NCBI RefSeq assembly: GCF_017833525.1
Contig: NZ_JAFICD010000005.1
Coordinates: forward strand, 372,001 to 436,000
Reading direction: 5' to 3'
DNA from: Duganella sp. 1411
GTDB taxonomy: Bacteria > Pseudomonadota > Gammaproteobacteria > Burkholderiales > Burkholderiaceae_D
Length of the DNA: 64,000 nt
Both the position numbers and the translations under genes were made by a program. The notes beneath the pieces were generated by a model. It worked only from the letters and a program-made list of their open reading frames with translations, was not told the origin of the DNA and did not search any database. This document shows, in pieces, positions 17,136-27,374 of the stretch (positions are counted from its first letter, which is position 1; every line of letters begins with the position of its first letter).

Positions 17136-18550
17136 GATGCCGGCGGTCTTCAATGCCCCTGCGCCCCGGCGCGGTAGCGATCGCGGTCACGGTCGCGCTG
17201 GCGCTGGCCGGCTGCGCGGCCAAGGTGGGCCCGCCGCCCGCGTCGACGCTGCAAACGCCGGCCGCCTGGCGCACGGCGCCCGGTCCCGGCCAGAGCGCCG
17301 CGCCGGTCGAGCGGGAATGGTGGCAGGCCTTTGGCGATCCGGTTCTGAGCGCGCTGGTGGCCAAGGCGCTGGAGCACAATGGCGACTTGCGCATCGCCCG
17401 CGCGCGCGTGGCGCAATACCGCGCGCTGGTGGGCGTGGCGGCGGCGGGGCAAAAGCCCAATGTGATTGTCGATACGGCGCCCTCACGCGCGCGCCAGCTG
17501 GCGTCCAATGGCGCGCCGTACGTCACCAACGTCTATCAGGCCGAGATCCAGGCGAGCTACGAGGTCGATCTTTGGGGTCGGCTGGCCGCGGCGACCGATG
17601 CCGCCACCGCCACCTATCAATCGGAGCAGGCCAACGCGGATGCGGTGGCCTTGTCGATCGCCGCCACCGTCGCATCGGGTTATCTTAATTTGCGCGGGCT
17701 CGACGCCCAGCTGGCGCTGACCGAGGCGACGCTCAAGCTGCGCGAGGAATCGCGCGATCTCGCCAAGCGCCAGTTCGATGTCGGTTACAGTTCGCGGCTG
17801 GAATGGCTGCAGGCGCAGGCGGAGTATCAGACCACCGCCGAGCAGGTGCCGCAGTTGAAACGTTCGATCTTCGAGCAGGAGAATGCGCTGGCCGTGCTCA
17901 CCGGCGGCAATCCCGGTCCGATCCCGCGCGGGGCGGAGCTGGGGCAACTGGAGCCGCCGCCGGTGCCGGCCGGGCTGCCGTCGGAACTGCTGCGCCGGCG
18001 GCCGGATATCGCACGGGCGGAATACAATCTGGTCGCCGCCAACGCCAATTTGCAGGCCACGCGCGACCAGTTGCTGCCGTCGTTTAAGCTGACGGCGGTC
18101 GGTGGTATCCAGAGCTTGAAGATGCACGATTTTCTGAATGCGCCGACGGCGTTGTGGCGGTTGACCGGGGCCATCGCCGCGCCGGTGTTCGAGGGCGGCC
18201 GCGTGCAGTCGCAGACCGACTCCGTGGCGGCGCAGCGCGATCAACTCACCTACGCTTACGAGAACGCGGTGCGCACGGCTTTTTCGGAGACCGATAACAG
18301 CCTGGGTGCGATTTATCAGTTGAAGGAGCAGGCGGTGCAGAACGACGCGCGCAGGGCAACGGCGGCGGAGACGCTGCGCATCGCGCACAACCGGTACCGC
18401 AATGGGTATGCCTCGTACCTGGAGGAGTTGGACGCGCAGCGCACGCTGTATAGCGCCGATGTGGGACGGCTGCAATTGCGGACGCGGATTCTGGTGGCGT
18501 CGGTCGATTTGTACCGCGCCATGGGCGGCGGTTGGGTGGCGCGGCCGTAG
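17132..18550 (+). CDS. NodT-family outer membrane efflux lipoprotein
   Basis: An outer membrane channel of 472 residues. The signal peptide ends in the lipobox LALAGC, so Cys is probably lipidated. The TolC-like body has the two OEP repeats; VDLWGRLAAATDAATATY and AAPVFEGGRVQSQTD are typical landmarks. It is translationally coupled to the EmrA-like adaptor. The gene ends with a TAG stop at 18548-18550 that belongs to family A copy A3, so its last residues (GGGWVARP) adjoin the element. Confidence 0.93.
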   Translation: MRCRRSSMPLRPGAVAIAVTVALALAGCAAKVGPPPASTLQTPAAWRTAPGPGQSAAPVEREWWQAFGDPVLSALVAKALEHNGDLRIARARVAQYRALVGVAAAGQKPNVIVDTAPSRARQLASNGAPYVTNVYQAEIQASYEVDLWGRLAAATDAATATYQSEQANADAVALSIAATVASGYLNLRGLDAQLALTEATLKLREESRDLAKRQFDVGYSSRLEWLQAQAEYQTTAEQVPQLKRSIFEQENALAVLTGGNPGPIPRGAELGQLEPPPVPAGLPSELLRRRPDIARAEYNLVAANANLQATRDQLLPSFKLTAVGGIQSLKMHDFLNAPTALWRLTGAIAAPVFEGGRVQSQTDSVAAQRDQLTYAYENAVRTAFSETDNSLGAIYQLKEQAVQNDARRATAAETLRIAHNRYRNGYASYLEELDAQRTLYSADVGRLQLRTRILVASVDLYRAMGGGWVARP

Positions 18551-18639
18551 GGCGGATTAGGCGGAACGCCGTAATCCGCCATGCATGCTCCGGCGGCGGC
18601 GCATGCATGGCGGATTACGCTGCGCTAATCCGCCCTACG
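18546..18639. repeat. Family A inverted-repeat element, copy A3
   Basis: A complete copy in the same orientation as A1, with GGCGGAACGCC in the left arm and GCTGCGC in the right. It lies between the convergent outer membrane lipoprotein gene and the GyrI-like gene, and it supplies the TAG stop of the former. The inner stem pairs GTAATCCGCCATGCATG with CATGCATGGCGGATTAC, which is longer and more perfect than in A1. Confidence 0.9.
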
Positions 18640-18677
18640 TGTCTCCGTGGTGGGCATGGTTCCGTGGTGTGGTTTGC

Positions 18678-19136
18678 TTATTTCACCGGGATGCAGATTT
18701 CGGCGGAGAAGACGCCCGTCTCCGGGTCCATCGTGTAATCCGCCGCGTAGCGCTCCATGCACAGTCCCGGCGCGAAAATGCCTTCGGCGTGGATCTGCCC
18801 GAAGAACTCTCCCCACGCCGCCGGCATCTGGTCGCCCGTCCCCTGGAATTTCGCGACGGCGTACCGCCCGGCCGGCAGCGTCGCTTCCCGCGCTGGTTCG
18901 GCGACCGGGTAGTCCGCCGCCACTTCGACGCAGGCGTCGTAGCGGCATTCGTTGGCCGGCGTCGTGCTCGGGTCGTCCTGCGCCACGCCGTACGTCACGC
19001 GGTTGTCCAAGCCGAAGGCTTTCTGCCACGGCGTGAACACTTCCTTCCAGAACTCGCCGATCGCGGCGCCGAACGGTCCTTTGTAGCGCAGATACGCTAC
19101 GCGCACCGCCGGCAATTGCTTGATCTCGTATTCCAT
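18678..19136 (-). CDS. GyrI-like/AraC effector-binding domain protein
   Basis: A stand-alone ligand-binding domain of 152 residues of the GyrI-like (AraC_E_bind, SHS2 duplication) superfamily. Recognisable parts are KQLPAVRVAYLRYKGPF, ECRYDACVEV, LPAGRYAVAKFQGTG and the C-terminal APGLCMERYAADY. Relatives bind hydrophobic cationic drugs (BmrR, Rob) or inhibit gyrase (SbmC). It has no DNA-binding domain. It begins 25 bp after the RND pump gene on the same strand, so it is the last gene of that operon. A role as drug-binding or sequestering partner of the pump is inference. Confidence 0.85.
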   Translation of the reverse strand: MEYEIKQLPAVRVAYLRYKGPFGAAIGEFWKEVFTPWQKAFGLDNRVTYGVAQDDPSTTPANECRYDACVEVAADYPVAEPAREATLPAGRYAVAKFQGTGDQMPAAWGEFFGQIHAEGIFAPGLCMERYAADYTMDPETGVFSAEICIPVK

Positions 19137-19161
19137 TTTTGTCTCCCTGATGGATGCTTGA

Positions 19162-22100
19162 TTAATGGCCGCCGGCGATCTTGCGCAGCGGCGGTTCCTG
19201 TCCGGACGCCGGGGCCGGCGCCGGCTGGCGGCGCAGTTTGCGCATCAGGCGCCCCAGCAGGTGTTCGGCGTCGTCGATGTAGGTGAACACGGCCGGCACC
19301 ACCAGCAGGCTCAGTAACGTCGACGTAATCAGGCCGCCGATCACCGTGATCGCCATCGGCGAACGGAAGCTCGGGTCGGCGCCCCAGCCCAGCGCCAGCG
19401 GCATCATGCCGGCGCCCATGGCGATGGTGGTCATCAAAATCGGACGGCTGCGCTTGTGGCAGGCGTCGACCAGCGCGTCGAAGCGGCTCATGCCTTCCTG
19501 GCGCGCCAGAATAGCATAATCGACCAGCAGGATCGAGTTCTTCGTCACGATCCCCATCAGCATGATCAAGCCGATCATCGACGGCATCGACAGCGCGCTG
19601 CGGGTGATCAGCAGCGCGACGAAGGCGCCGCCTATCGACAGCGGCAACGCCGCCAGGATCGTCACCGGCTGCATGAAGTCCTTGAACAGCAGCACCAGCA
19701 CGCAGTAGATGCACAACACGCCGATCAGCATGGCGAGGCCGAAGCTGGCGAACAGCGCGGCCATCTCCTGCGTGTCGCCCAGCTCCGCGATCTTGACCGA
19801 CGGCGGCAGGTTTTTCAGCGACGGCAGCGCGCGCGCCTCGGCGTCGACTTCGCCCAGCGCGCGCCGGCCCAGTTCCACCTCGAACGTGACGTTGCGGGCG
19901 CGGTTGAGGCGATTGATCTGCGCCGGGCCGCTCTCCATCGTGATGGTGGCGACGGTGGCCAGCAGCACCGGTCCGTTTTTGCCGGGCACCGTCAGGCGGC
20001 CGATGGCGTCGAGGTCGGCCCGCACCGAATCGGGCAGCTTGACGCGGATCGGCACCTGGCGCTCCGGCAGGTTCATCTTGGTCAGGTCGGTGTCGTAGTC
20101 GCCGGCGGTGGCCACGCGCACCGTCTGGCCGATGGCGTTGGCGGTCACGCCCAGGTCGGCGGCCTTGGCGAAGTCCGGCGTGACGATGATCTCGGGACGC
20201 ACCAGCGAGGCGCTCGAACGCACGTTGCCGACGCCTTTGAGCGTGCGCATTTCGCGCTCGACCTTCTGCGCCGTGGCCTGCAGCGCGACCGGGTCGTCGC
20301 TGCGCAGCACCAGCTGCAGTTTGACGCCGTTGTCCGGCGGGCCGACCTTGAAGCGGGCGCCGGGAATGGCGTCGAGGCGGGCGCGGATCTTGTCGTCGAT
20401 GTCGGCCATCGATTCCTTGCGTTTGGTGCGGTGGACGGTGGTGATGGTCAGCACCGCGCTGCGCGCCTCGGCCGCCGCGCCGGGCGCGAAGGCGTCGCCG
20501 CTGGAGCCGCCGCCGATGGAGCTGAACACCGAGCTGACGCCCGCTACTTCCATCGCGGCCTGGCGTGCGCGTTCGGCGATGACGCTGGTCTCGGCCAGCG
20601 TGGAACCCGGCGGCAGCTCCAGGTTGATCTGGGTCTGGGCGCGGTCGGCGGCCGGCACGAAGCCGGTGGGCAGCAGGCCGACCAGCGAGATCGAGCCGGC
20701 GAAGAACGCGGCGGCGGCCAGCGCCGTGATGCCGCGGTGTTTCAGGCACCAGCGCATCACGCGCAGGTAACGCGCCATCAGCCAGCCGTCCTTTTCCTCC
20801 GCGTGCGCGATCGGCTTGAGCAGGTAGGCCGCCATCATTGGCGTCAGCAAGCGCGCCACCACCAGCGACGCCAGCACCGCGATCACCGAGGTCCAGCCGA
20901 ACTGCTTGAAGAACAGGCCGGCGATGCCGCTCATGAAGGCGGTCGGCAGGAACACGGCCACCAGCGCGAACGTGGTGGCGATGACGGCCATGCCGATTTC
21001 GTCGGCCGCCTCCATCGCCGCCTCCATCGGGGTTTTACCCATGCGCAGGTGGCGCGCGATGTTTTCGATTTCGACGATGGCGTCGTCGACCAGCACGCCG
21101 ACCACCAGCGCCAGCGACAGCAAGGTCACGGTGTTGAGCGTGTAGCCGAACAGGTAGATGCCGAGGAAGGCCGGCATCACCGACAGCGGCAACGCGGCGG
21201 CGGCCACCAGCGTGGCGCGCCAGTCGCGCAGGAACCACCACACCACCAGCACCGCCAGCAGCGCGCCTTCGTACAGCAGCTCCATCGAGCCGTCGAAGTT
21301 TTCCTCGACCGGCAGGGCGTTGTCGATGACCTGCTTGAGCGCCACCTTCGGGTTGTTCGCCTCCAGCTCCTTGATCGCCGCGCGCGCGCCCTTGGCCACC
21401 GCCAGCTCGCTGGCGCCCTTGTTGCGGAAGATCTCGAAGCCGATCACCTCCTTGCCGTCCTGCAGCGCGATGGCGCGCGGTTCGGAGACGGTGTCGGTGA
21501 TGGTGGCCACCTGGTCGAGCCGCACGCGGCGGCCGTCGCTCAGCGGCAGGTCCATGGCGGCCAGTTCGGCCGCGCTCTTGACGGTGCCGATGGTGCGCAC
21601 CGATTGCTCGGCGCCGCTGACGTCACCGCGTCCGCCCGGGGCTTCCTTCTGCACCAGCCGCAGTTGGCGCGACACGTCCAGCGCCGACACGCGCAGCGCC
21701 GCCATGCGGGCGTCGTCGAGCTCCACGCGGATCTCGCGGTACACGCCGCCGACGCGCTTGACCGAACCGATGCCCGGCACCGCCAGCAAACGCTTGGCGA
21801 CGACATTGTCAACGAACCAGCTCAGTTCCTGCTTGTCCATTTTCTCGCCGGGTACCTCGGCGGCGGAGGCGGTGAAGGTCAGCACCACGCGGCCGGCGGT
21901 GGAGGCCTTGGTTACGGTCGGGTCGCGCAGCTCGGCCGGCATGTCGGCCTTGATGCGGGCCACCGCGTCGCGCACGTCGTTGACGGCGTCCGCGATCTGC
22001 TTCTCTAGCACGAATTCGATGGTGGTGGTCGAGACGCCGTCGAGCACCGTGGTGTGGATGTTCTTCACGCCTTGCAGGGTGGCGACGGAGTCCTCGATCT

Positions 22101-22296
22101 TACGGGCCACCTCGGTCTCCAGCTGCGCCGGCGCGCTGCCGTCGAGGGTGGCCGTGACGGTGACGATCGGCAGTTCGATGTCGGGGAAGTCCTGCACCGG
22201 ATTGGCCTTGTAGGCCATCAGCCCGGCCAGGGTGAGCAGGGCGAACAGCATGATCGCCGGGATCGGGTTCTTGATCGACAGGGAGGAGAAATTCAT
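19162..22296 (-). CDS. RND multidrug efflux permease (HAE1 family)
   Basis: An inner-membrane pump of 1044 residues with the standard RND layout: TM1 (NPIPAIMLFALLTLAGLMAY), a large periplasmic loop, TM2-6, a second loop, and TM8-12. The proton-relay Asp pair is in TM4 within LALVVGVLVDDAIVEIENIARHL, which is the most conserved RND stretch. The FPDIELPIVTV motif near the N-terminus places it in the hydrophobe/amphiphile (HAE1) branch. It is the fourth gene of the operon tetR, outer membrane factor, adaptor, pump and gyrI-like. It starts 9 bp after the adaptor stop, with AAGGGA in between. Confidence 0.96.
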   Translation of the reverse strand: MNFSSLSIKNPIPAIMLFALLTLAGLMAYKANPVQDFPDIELPIVTVTATLDGSAPAQLETEVARKIEDSVATLQGVKNIHTTVLDGVSTTTIEFVLEKQIADAVNDVRDAVARIKADMPAELRDPTVTKASTAGRVVLTFTASAAEVPGEKMDKQELSWFVDNVVAKRLLAVPGIGSVKRVGGVYREIRVELDDARMAALRVSALDVSRQLRLVQKEAPGGRGDVSGAEQSVRTIGTVKSAAELAAMDLPLSDGRRVRLDQVATITDTVSEPRAIALQDGKEVIGFEIFRNKGASELAVAKGARAAIKELEANNPKVALKQVIDNALPVEENFDGSMELLYEGALLAVLVVWWFLRDWRATLVAAAALPLSVMPAFLGIYLFGYTLNTVTLLSLALVVGVLVDDAIVEIENIARHLRMGKTPMEAAMEAADEIGMAVIATTFALVAVFLPTAFMSGIAGLFFKQFGWTSVIAVLASLVVARLLTPMMAAYLLKPIAHAEEKDGWLMARYLRVMRWCLKHRGITALAAAAFFAGSISLVGLLPTGFVPAADRAQTQINLELPPGSTLAETSVIAERARQAAMEVAGVSSVFSSIGGGSSGDAFAPGAAAEARSAVLTITTVHRTKRKESMADIDDKIRARLDAIPGARFKVGPPDNGVKLQLVLRSDDPVALQATAQKVEREMRTLKGVGNVRSSASLVRPEIIVTPDFAKAADLGVTANAIGQTVRVATAGDYDTDLTKMNLPERQVPIRVKLPDSVRADLDAIGRLTVPGKNGPVLLATVATITMESGPAQINRLNRARNVTFEVELGRRALGEVDAEARALPSLKNLPPSVKIAELGDTQEMAALFASFGLAMLIGVLCIYCVLVLLFKDFMQPVTILAALPLSIGGAFVALLITRSALSMPSMIGLIMLMGIVTKNSILLVDYAILARQEGMSRFDALVDACHKRSRPILMTTIAMGAGMMPLALGWGADPSFRSPMAITVIGGLITSTLLSLLVVPAVFTYIDDAEHLLGRLMRKLRRQPAPAPASGQEPPLRKIAGGH

Positions 22297-22305
22297 GGCG
22301 TTCCC

Positions 22306-23496
22306 TTACTTGACGACGGCCGGCTTGGCCGCCGACGCCGACTTCGACACCGTGGCCGGCGCGGTCTCGGCGACGACGTGCACCAGATCGCCGTCGTTGA
22401 GGAAACCGGCGCCGCGCAGCACCACCTGGGTGTCGGCCGACAGGCCGCCCTTGACCTCGATGCGGTCGCCCAGGCGGCGGCCCGGTTGCACCTTGATTTG
22501 ACTGACCTTGCTGTCGGCGTTCAGGCGGAACACGAAGCTGAAGCCGTCGCGCACGACGATCGATTGCTGCGGCACGGTCAGGGCGTCGGATTTACCCAGT
22601 TCGAACTGGCCGCTGGCGAACATGCCGGCCTTGAACGGCGCCGCGCCGGCGCCGGCGCCCGGGGGCAGGTCGACATACACCAGCGCCGAGCGGGTTTGCA
22701 GGTCCACGGTCGGCGCGATCATGCGCACCTTGCCCGTCACCTCGCTGCCGTTGGCCGCCTTGACGATGGCGCCGGTGCCGGGTTTGAGGTTGCGCAGGTC
22801 GGCGGCCACCACTTCGGCGCGCCATTCCAGGCGGCCCTGGCGGATCATGCGGAACAGCTCCGTGCCGGGCGCGGACACCGAGCCGACGGTGGCGTTGGCG
22901 GTCCTGGCGGAGATGATGCCGCCGTCCGGCGCGACCACCCTGGTGTACTTCAGGCGCAGCTGCTGGTTGGCCAGCGCCGCCTTGGCCGAGGCGATGCGGG
23001 CGTTGGCGGTTTGCTCGGTGGTGTTGTACTGGCTGATCTGCTGCGCGCTCAGGGCGCCGGAGTTTTGCAAGGTGCGGGCGCGCGCGGCGTTGGCCACGGC
23101 GTCGGCGGCGTTGGCCTCGGCCTCCTGCAGCGCCGCTTTCGATTGGGCGATGTCGGCGTTGATGGTCTCGGCCGAGAACACGGCCAGCACGTCGCCGGCC
23201 TTGACGACGTCGCCGACGTTGACGCGCACCTCGGTCAGGCGCAGGCCGTTCGATTCGCTGCTGACGCTCGCCTCCTGCCAGGCGGCGACGTTGCCGTTGG
23301 CGGCCAGCTTGATCGGCAGGCTGGCGGTGGACGGCCTGGTGGTGGTCACGGTCAGCGCCGGCTTCGGCGCCGCCGCTTTCTTGTCATCGGCGGCCTGGCT
23401 GGCCGGCGAGTACACGGCCATGCCGACGCCGCCGGCGACGAAGAGCGCCAGCAGGGCGATGGCAAGCGGTTTCAGATTGGTTTTGATAGTTTTCAT
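22306..23496 (-). CDS. RND periplasmic adaptor (membrane fusion protein)
   Basis: An adaptor protein of 396 residues. The start at 23496 gives MKTIKTNLKPLAIALLALFVAGGVGMAVY, a signal or anchor sequence. The frame stays open far upstream, but that part is out-of-frame translation of the outer membrane factor gene. The body has a lipoyl half (LAANGNVAAWQEASVSSESNG), a helical hairpin, and the second half (VVAPDGGIISARTANATVG). It docks the RND pump to the outer membrane channel, which is encoded 20 bp upstream. Confidence 0.93.
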   Translation of the reverse strand: MKTIKTNLKPLAIALLALFVAGGVGMAVYSPASQAADDKKAAAPKPALTVTTTRPSTASLPIKLAANGNVAAWQEASVSSESNGLRLTEVRVNVGDVVKAGDVLAVFSAETINADIAQSKAALQEAEANAADAVANAARARTLQNSGALSAQQISQYNTTEQTANARIASAKAALANQQLRLKYTRVVAPDGGIISARTANATVGSVSAPGTELFRMIRQGRLEWRAEVVAADLRNLKPGTGAIVKAANGSEVTGKVRMIAPTVDLQTRSALVYVDLPPGAGAGAAPFKAGMFASGQFELGKSDALTVPQQSIVVRDGFSFVFRLNADSKVSQIKVQPGRRLGDRIEVKGGLSADTQVVLRGAGFLNDGDLVHVVAETAPATVSKSASAAKPAVVK

Positions 23497-23516
23497 AATG
23501 GACGGTGTGGTTGCTT

Positions 23517-24983
23517 TTATTTGACGTTGGGCGCGGCGGCATTGGCGACGGCGGGGGCGGCGCCGGCCGGCGCGGTCCAGCCGCCGCCGGCGGCGCGGTA
23601 CAGCGACACCCAGGCGGCGCTGCGTTCGCGCTGCAGGTTGATGACGGTTTGTTCGGCGCCGAGGCGGGTGCGGCGCGCGTCCTCCAGCTCGAACAGGCTC
23701 GCCATGCCGTTCTTGTAGCGGTCCTCGACGGCGGTGAAGTTGACGCGGTAGCCGTCCAGCGCGGCCTGGGCGTCGGCGGCGCGGGCGGCGGTGCCGTCCA
23801 GATTGACCAGCGCCTGTTCCAGTTCGCTGACGGCGGTGCGCACCGTGGACCGGTAGTTGGCGACGGCGTAGTCGTAGCGCGCGCCGGCCGCGTCGACGTT
23901 GGCGCGGCGGCGGCCGGCGTCGAAGATCGGCACCGACACCGCCAGCGGACCGATGGTCCAGGTATCGGTCTTGGTGTTGTCGCCGCCGCTGCGGAAGTTG
24001 GCGACGCCGACCGAGCCCGATAGCGTCAGGCGCGGATAGCGCTGCGCCTGGGCGTTGCCCACTTCGGCGCTGGCGGCGGTCACTTCGCGTTCGGCGGTGA
24101 ACACGTCCGGCCGCTGGTTCAGGGTGCTGGCCGGCAGCGCGTTGATGGCCATGGCCGGCGCCACCGCGTCGGCCGCCGCCACCCCGCTGGCCAGCATTTG
24201 GCGCAGCTCCGTCTCCGGCACGGCCGTCAGCGCCACCAGCACCTTGACGCCGACGTCGCAGCTGGCGCGCTGGGTGAGGTAGCGGTTGTTGCCGTCGGCG
24301 GCGCTGGCGCGCGCCAGCGCCAGGCTGGCGGGCGATTCGAAGCCGGCGGTGGCGCTCAATTGCGTCAGGCGCGCGGTGTCGGCGCGCGAGGCGGCGTCCT
24401 GTTTGGCCACGGCCAGCAGCTGCTCGCAGGCGCGCAGGGCGTAGTATTGGTTGGCCACTTCGGCGGCGACCGAGACGCGGGCGTCGTGCCAGCCCGCGTG
24501 GGCGCTGTCGAGGCGCGCCTGGGCCGCGTCGCGGGTGGCGCGGTTGGCGCCGAACACGTCGATCTCCCACGCCGTCTGCAGCGCCGCCTGCGAGGTGGTC
24601 CCCGTCGGCAGCGCCGATTGCTGGTTGGCGCGGCTGATGCTGCCCGTGCCGTCGAGCGTGGGCACCAGCGCGGCGCCGGCGCTCACGCGGTCGGCGCGCG
24701 ACTGCGCGATGCGCGAGGCGGCCGACGCCACCGTCGGGCTGACCGCTTGCGCCGATTCGATCAGCCGCACCAGCAGCGCGTCGGCCTGGTGGCGCCACCA
24801 GTCGGCCAGGTCGGCCTGGTTGCCGTTGTGCGGAAGTTGGGGTTGGTCCGAAGGACCGGGCAAGGGCGCCTGCCACTGTTGCGGCGCCTGCGCGTCGACG
24901 TGCGGCGCCGGCGGCGTGAGGGCGCAGGCGCTAAGCGCTGCGGCGACGGCCAATGCCGCCGTCGCGCGGACGATAATCTTCAT
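23517..24983 (-). CDS. RND system outer membrane factor (NodT family lipoprotein)
   Basis: An outer membrane channel of 488 residues. The signal peptide ends ALAVAAALSACAL, with Cys as the probable lipidation site. TolC-type repeats are seen, with WEIDVFGANRATRDAA and SVPIFDAGRRRANVDAA as the family landmarks. It is the second gene of the operon and its ATG overlaps the tetR stop (ATGA at 24980-24983). Placing the channel before the adaptor and pump is unusual; most RND operons end with it. Confidence 0.93.
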   Translation of the reverse strand: MKIIVRATAALAVAAALSACALTPPAPHVDAQAPQQWQAPLPGPSDQPQLPHNGNQADLADWWRHQADALLVRLIESAQAVSPTVASAASRIAQSRADRVSAGAALVPTLDGTGSISRANQQSALPTGTTSQAALQTAWEIDVFGANRATRDAAQARLDSAHAGWHDARVSVAAEVANQYYALRACEQLLAVAKQDAASRADTARLTQLSATAGFESPASLALARASAADGNNRYLTQRASCDVGVKVLVALTAVPETELRQMLASGVAAADAVAPAMAINALPASTLNQRPDVFTAEREVTAASAEVGNAQAQRYPRLTLSGSVGVANFRSGGDNTKTDTWTIGPLAVSVPIFDAGRRRANVDAAGARYDYAVANYRSTVRTAVSELEQALVNLDGTAARAADAQAALDGYRVNFTAVEDRYKNGMASLFELEDARRTRLGAEQTVINLQRERSAAWVSLYRAAGGGWTAPAGAAPAVANAAAPNVK

Positions 24984-25684
24984 GCTTTCCTTTGGAGTCT
25001 AAGTTTTTCGGCATTGAACAGCGCTTCGGCATAGTCGACCAGCCGCCCGCACCACGCGGAAATCGCCTCCGGCGTGGACAACATATGCGGCGTGATGGCA
25101 TTGATGACGTCCTGGGAGATCAATAATTGTATGCAGAGCGCGGGAATCGCATACGCCAGCCGGTGGACCTCGTCGGTCGCCCCGGCCAGGCCCAGATGGC
25201 GGCACAGCACCCGGGTGAGCGCCAGGTGCTCCGGCTTGATGTTGTTTTCCACTTCCGCCACCCATAAGCCGGTGGGCTCGAGCATCTCGCGGAAGAACAG
25301 GCGCAGCATCACGTCCGCCTCCTGCTTCTGGTTCAGCAGCGGGGCGATCATCTGCCCGTAATAGCCTTCCAGCGACTCGCGCAGTGTGAAATGCGGCTGG
25401 TCGAACGCGGCAACGTTCCCCCCCGCCTCGGCGCACATGAAGCTGAAGCAGGACTGGTACAAGCCGGCCTTGTCGCCAAAGTAGTAGCTGATGGCGGCGA
25501 CGTTGGTGCCGGCTGCCTGGGCGATCTCGCGCGTGGATGTCTTGGAAAAGCCCTGCTGGCCGAACAGGCGCATCGCCGCCAGCAGCAGGCGCTCGCGCGA
25601 CTGCTCGCCGTCGGAACGTGGCTTGCGGACGTCGTCCGCCGGCTGGCCGGATGGGGCGGGGGAGGAGGTGGATTTAGCGTTCAT
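24980..25684 (-). CDS. TetR/AcrR repressor, CecR-type, leader gene of the RND operon
   Basis: A regulator of 234 residues. A disordered tail of about 30 residues precedes a TetR helix-turn-helix (RLLLAAMRLFGQQGFSKTSTREIAQAAGTNVAAISYYFGDK). The C-terminal domain (ESLEGYYGQMIAPLL, MLRLFFREMLEPTGLW) resembles the DUF1956/CecR ligand domain. As the first gene of the operon it is coupled to the channel gene and should autoregulate the whole efflux unit. A good inverted repeat lies 23-53 bp upstream of its start. Confidence 0.93.
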   Translation of the reverse strand: MNAKSTSSPAPSGQPADDVRKPRSDGEQSRERLLLAAMRLFGQQGFSKTSTREIAQAAGTNVAAISYYFGDKAGLYQSCFSFMCAEAGGNVAAFDQPHFTLRESLEGYYGQMIAPLLNQKQEADVMLRLFFREMLEPTGLWVAEVENNIKPEHLALTRVLCRHLGLAGATDEVHRLAYAIPALCIQLLISQDVINAITPHMLSTPEAISAWCGRLVDYAEALFNAEKLRLQRKA

Positions 25685-25707
25685 GGCCGGATTACATCAC
25701 ATAATTC

Positions 25708-25737
25708 AAACAATTGATATAACTAAATCGATTGTTT
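25708..25737 (-). promoter_or_regulatory. Candidate TetR operator ahead of the RND operon
   Basis: An inverted repeat with 11-bp arms, AAACAATTGAT at 25708-25718 and ATCGATTGTTT at 25727-25737, with one mismatch and an 8-bp AT-rich spacer. It stands in a local AT-rich island within high-GC sequence, right upstream of the tetR start. Size and placement fit a TetR-family autoregulatory site overlapping the promoter. Confidence 0.6.
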
Positions 25738-25811
25738 AATTTATTGCTGAAGTATCGCAGTGCAGCAGAGCTGCCGAAAACGCAAGTGGCTGGCAAACGA
25801 TGAAAAAAGGC

Positions 25812-25845
25812 AAAAAAAAGCCCGCGACCTCGAAGGTTGCGGGCT
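25812..25845 (-). terminator. Rho-independent terminator of the REC-histidine kinase gene
   Basis: Read on the minus strand, AGCCCGCAACC, a short loop and AGGTCGCGGGCT form a strong GC stem directly followed by a run of eight T. It lies about 130 bp after the stop of the kinase gene at 25973 and insulates the RND operon from it. Confidence 0.85.
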
Positions 25846-25972
25846 AAATTCCAATGTTCAGCGAACGGTTGGAGGAGACAGTTCCCATACTATCCGGAAT
25901 TATGTTGCGGTGCAATACGGTAAAACTACTGTCTCCCTGGCGCCACGGCGCATCGGCCCGGCGCGCGGCGCG

Positions 25973-27325
<1,353 letters not shown>

Positions 27326-27374
27326 AGACTGCCCTCCTGATTGCTGGGTTTTAGCTGGTGTGACTATATCGGAT

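Noticed and set aside
19456..22008. An 850-codon plus-strand frame antisense to the RND pump
   Set aside because: Composition is typical of antisense high-GC frames, and the pump on the other strand is unambiguous.
23497..24876. N-terminal extension of the RND adaptor to 24876
   Set aside because: The extra residues are an Arg/Pro-rich out-of-frame reading of the outer membrane factor gene.
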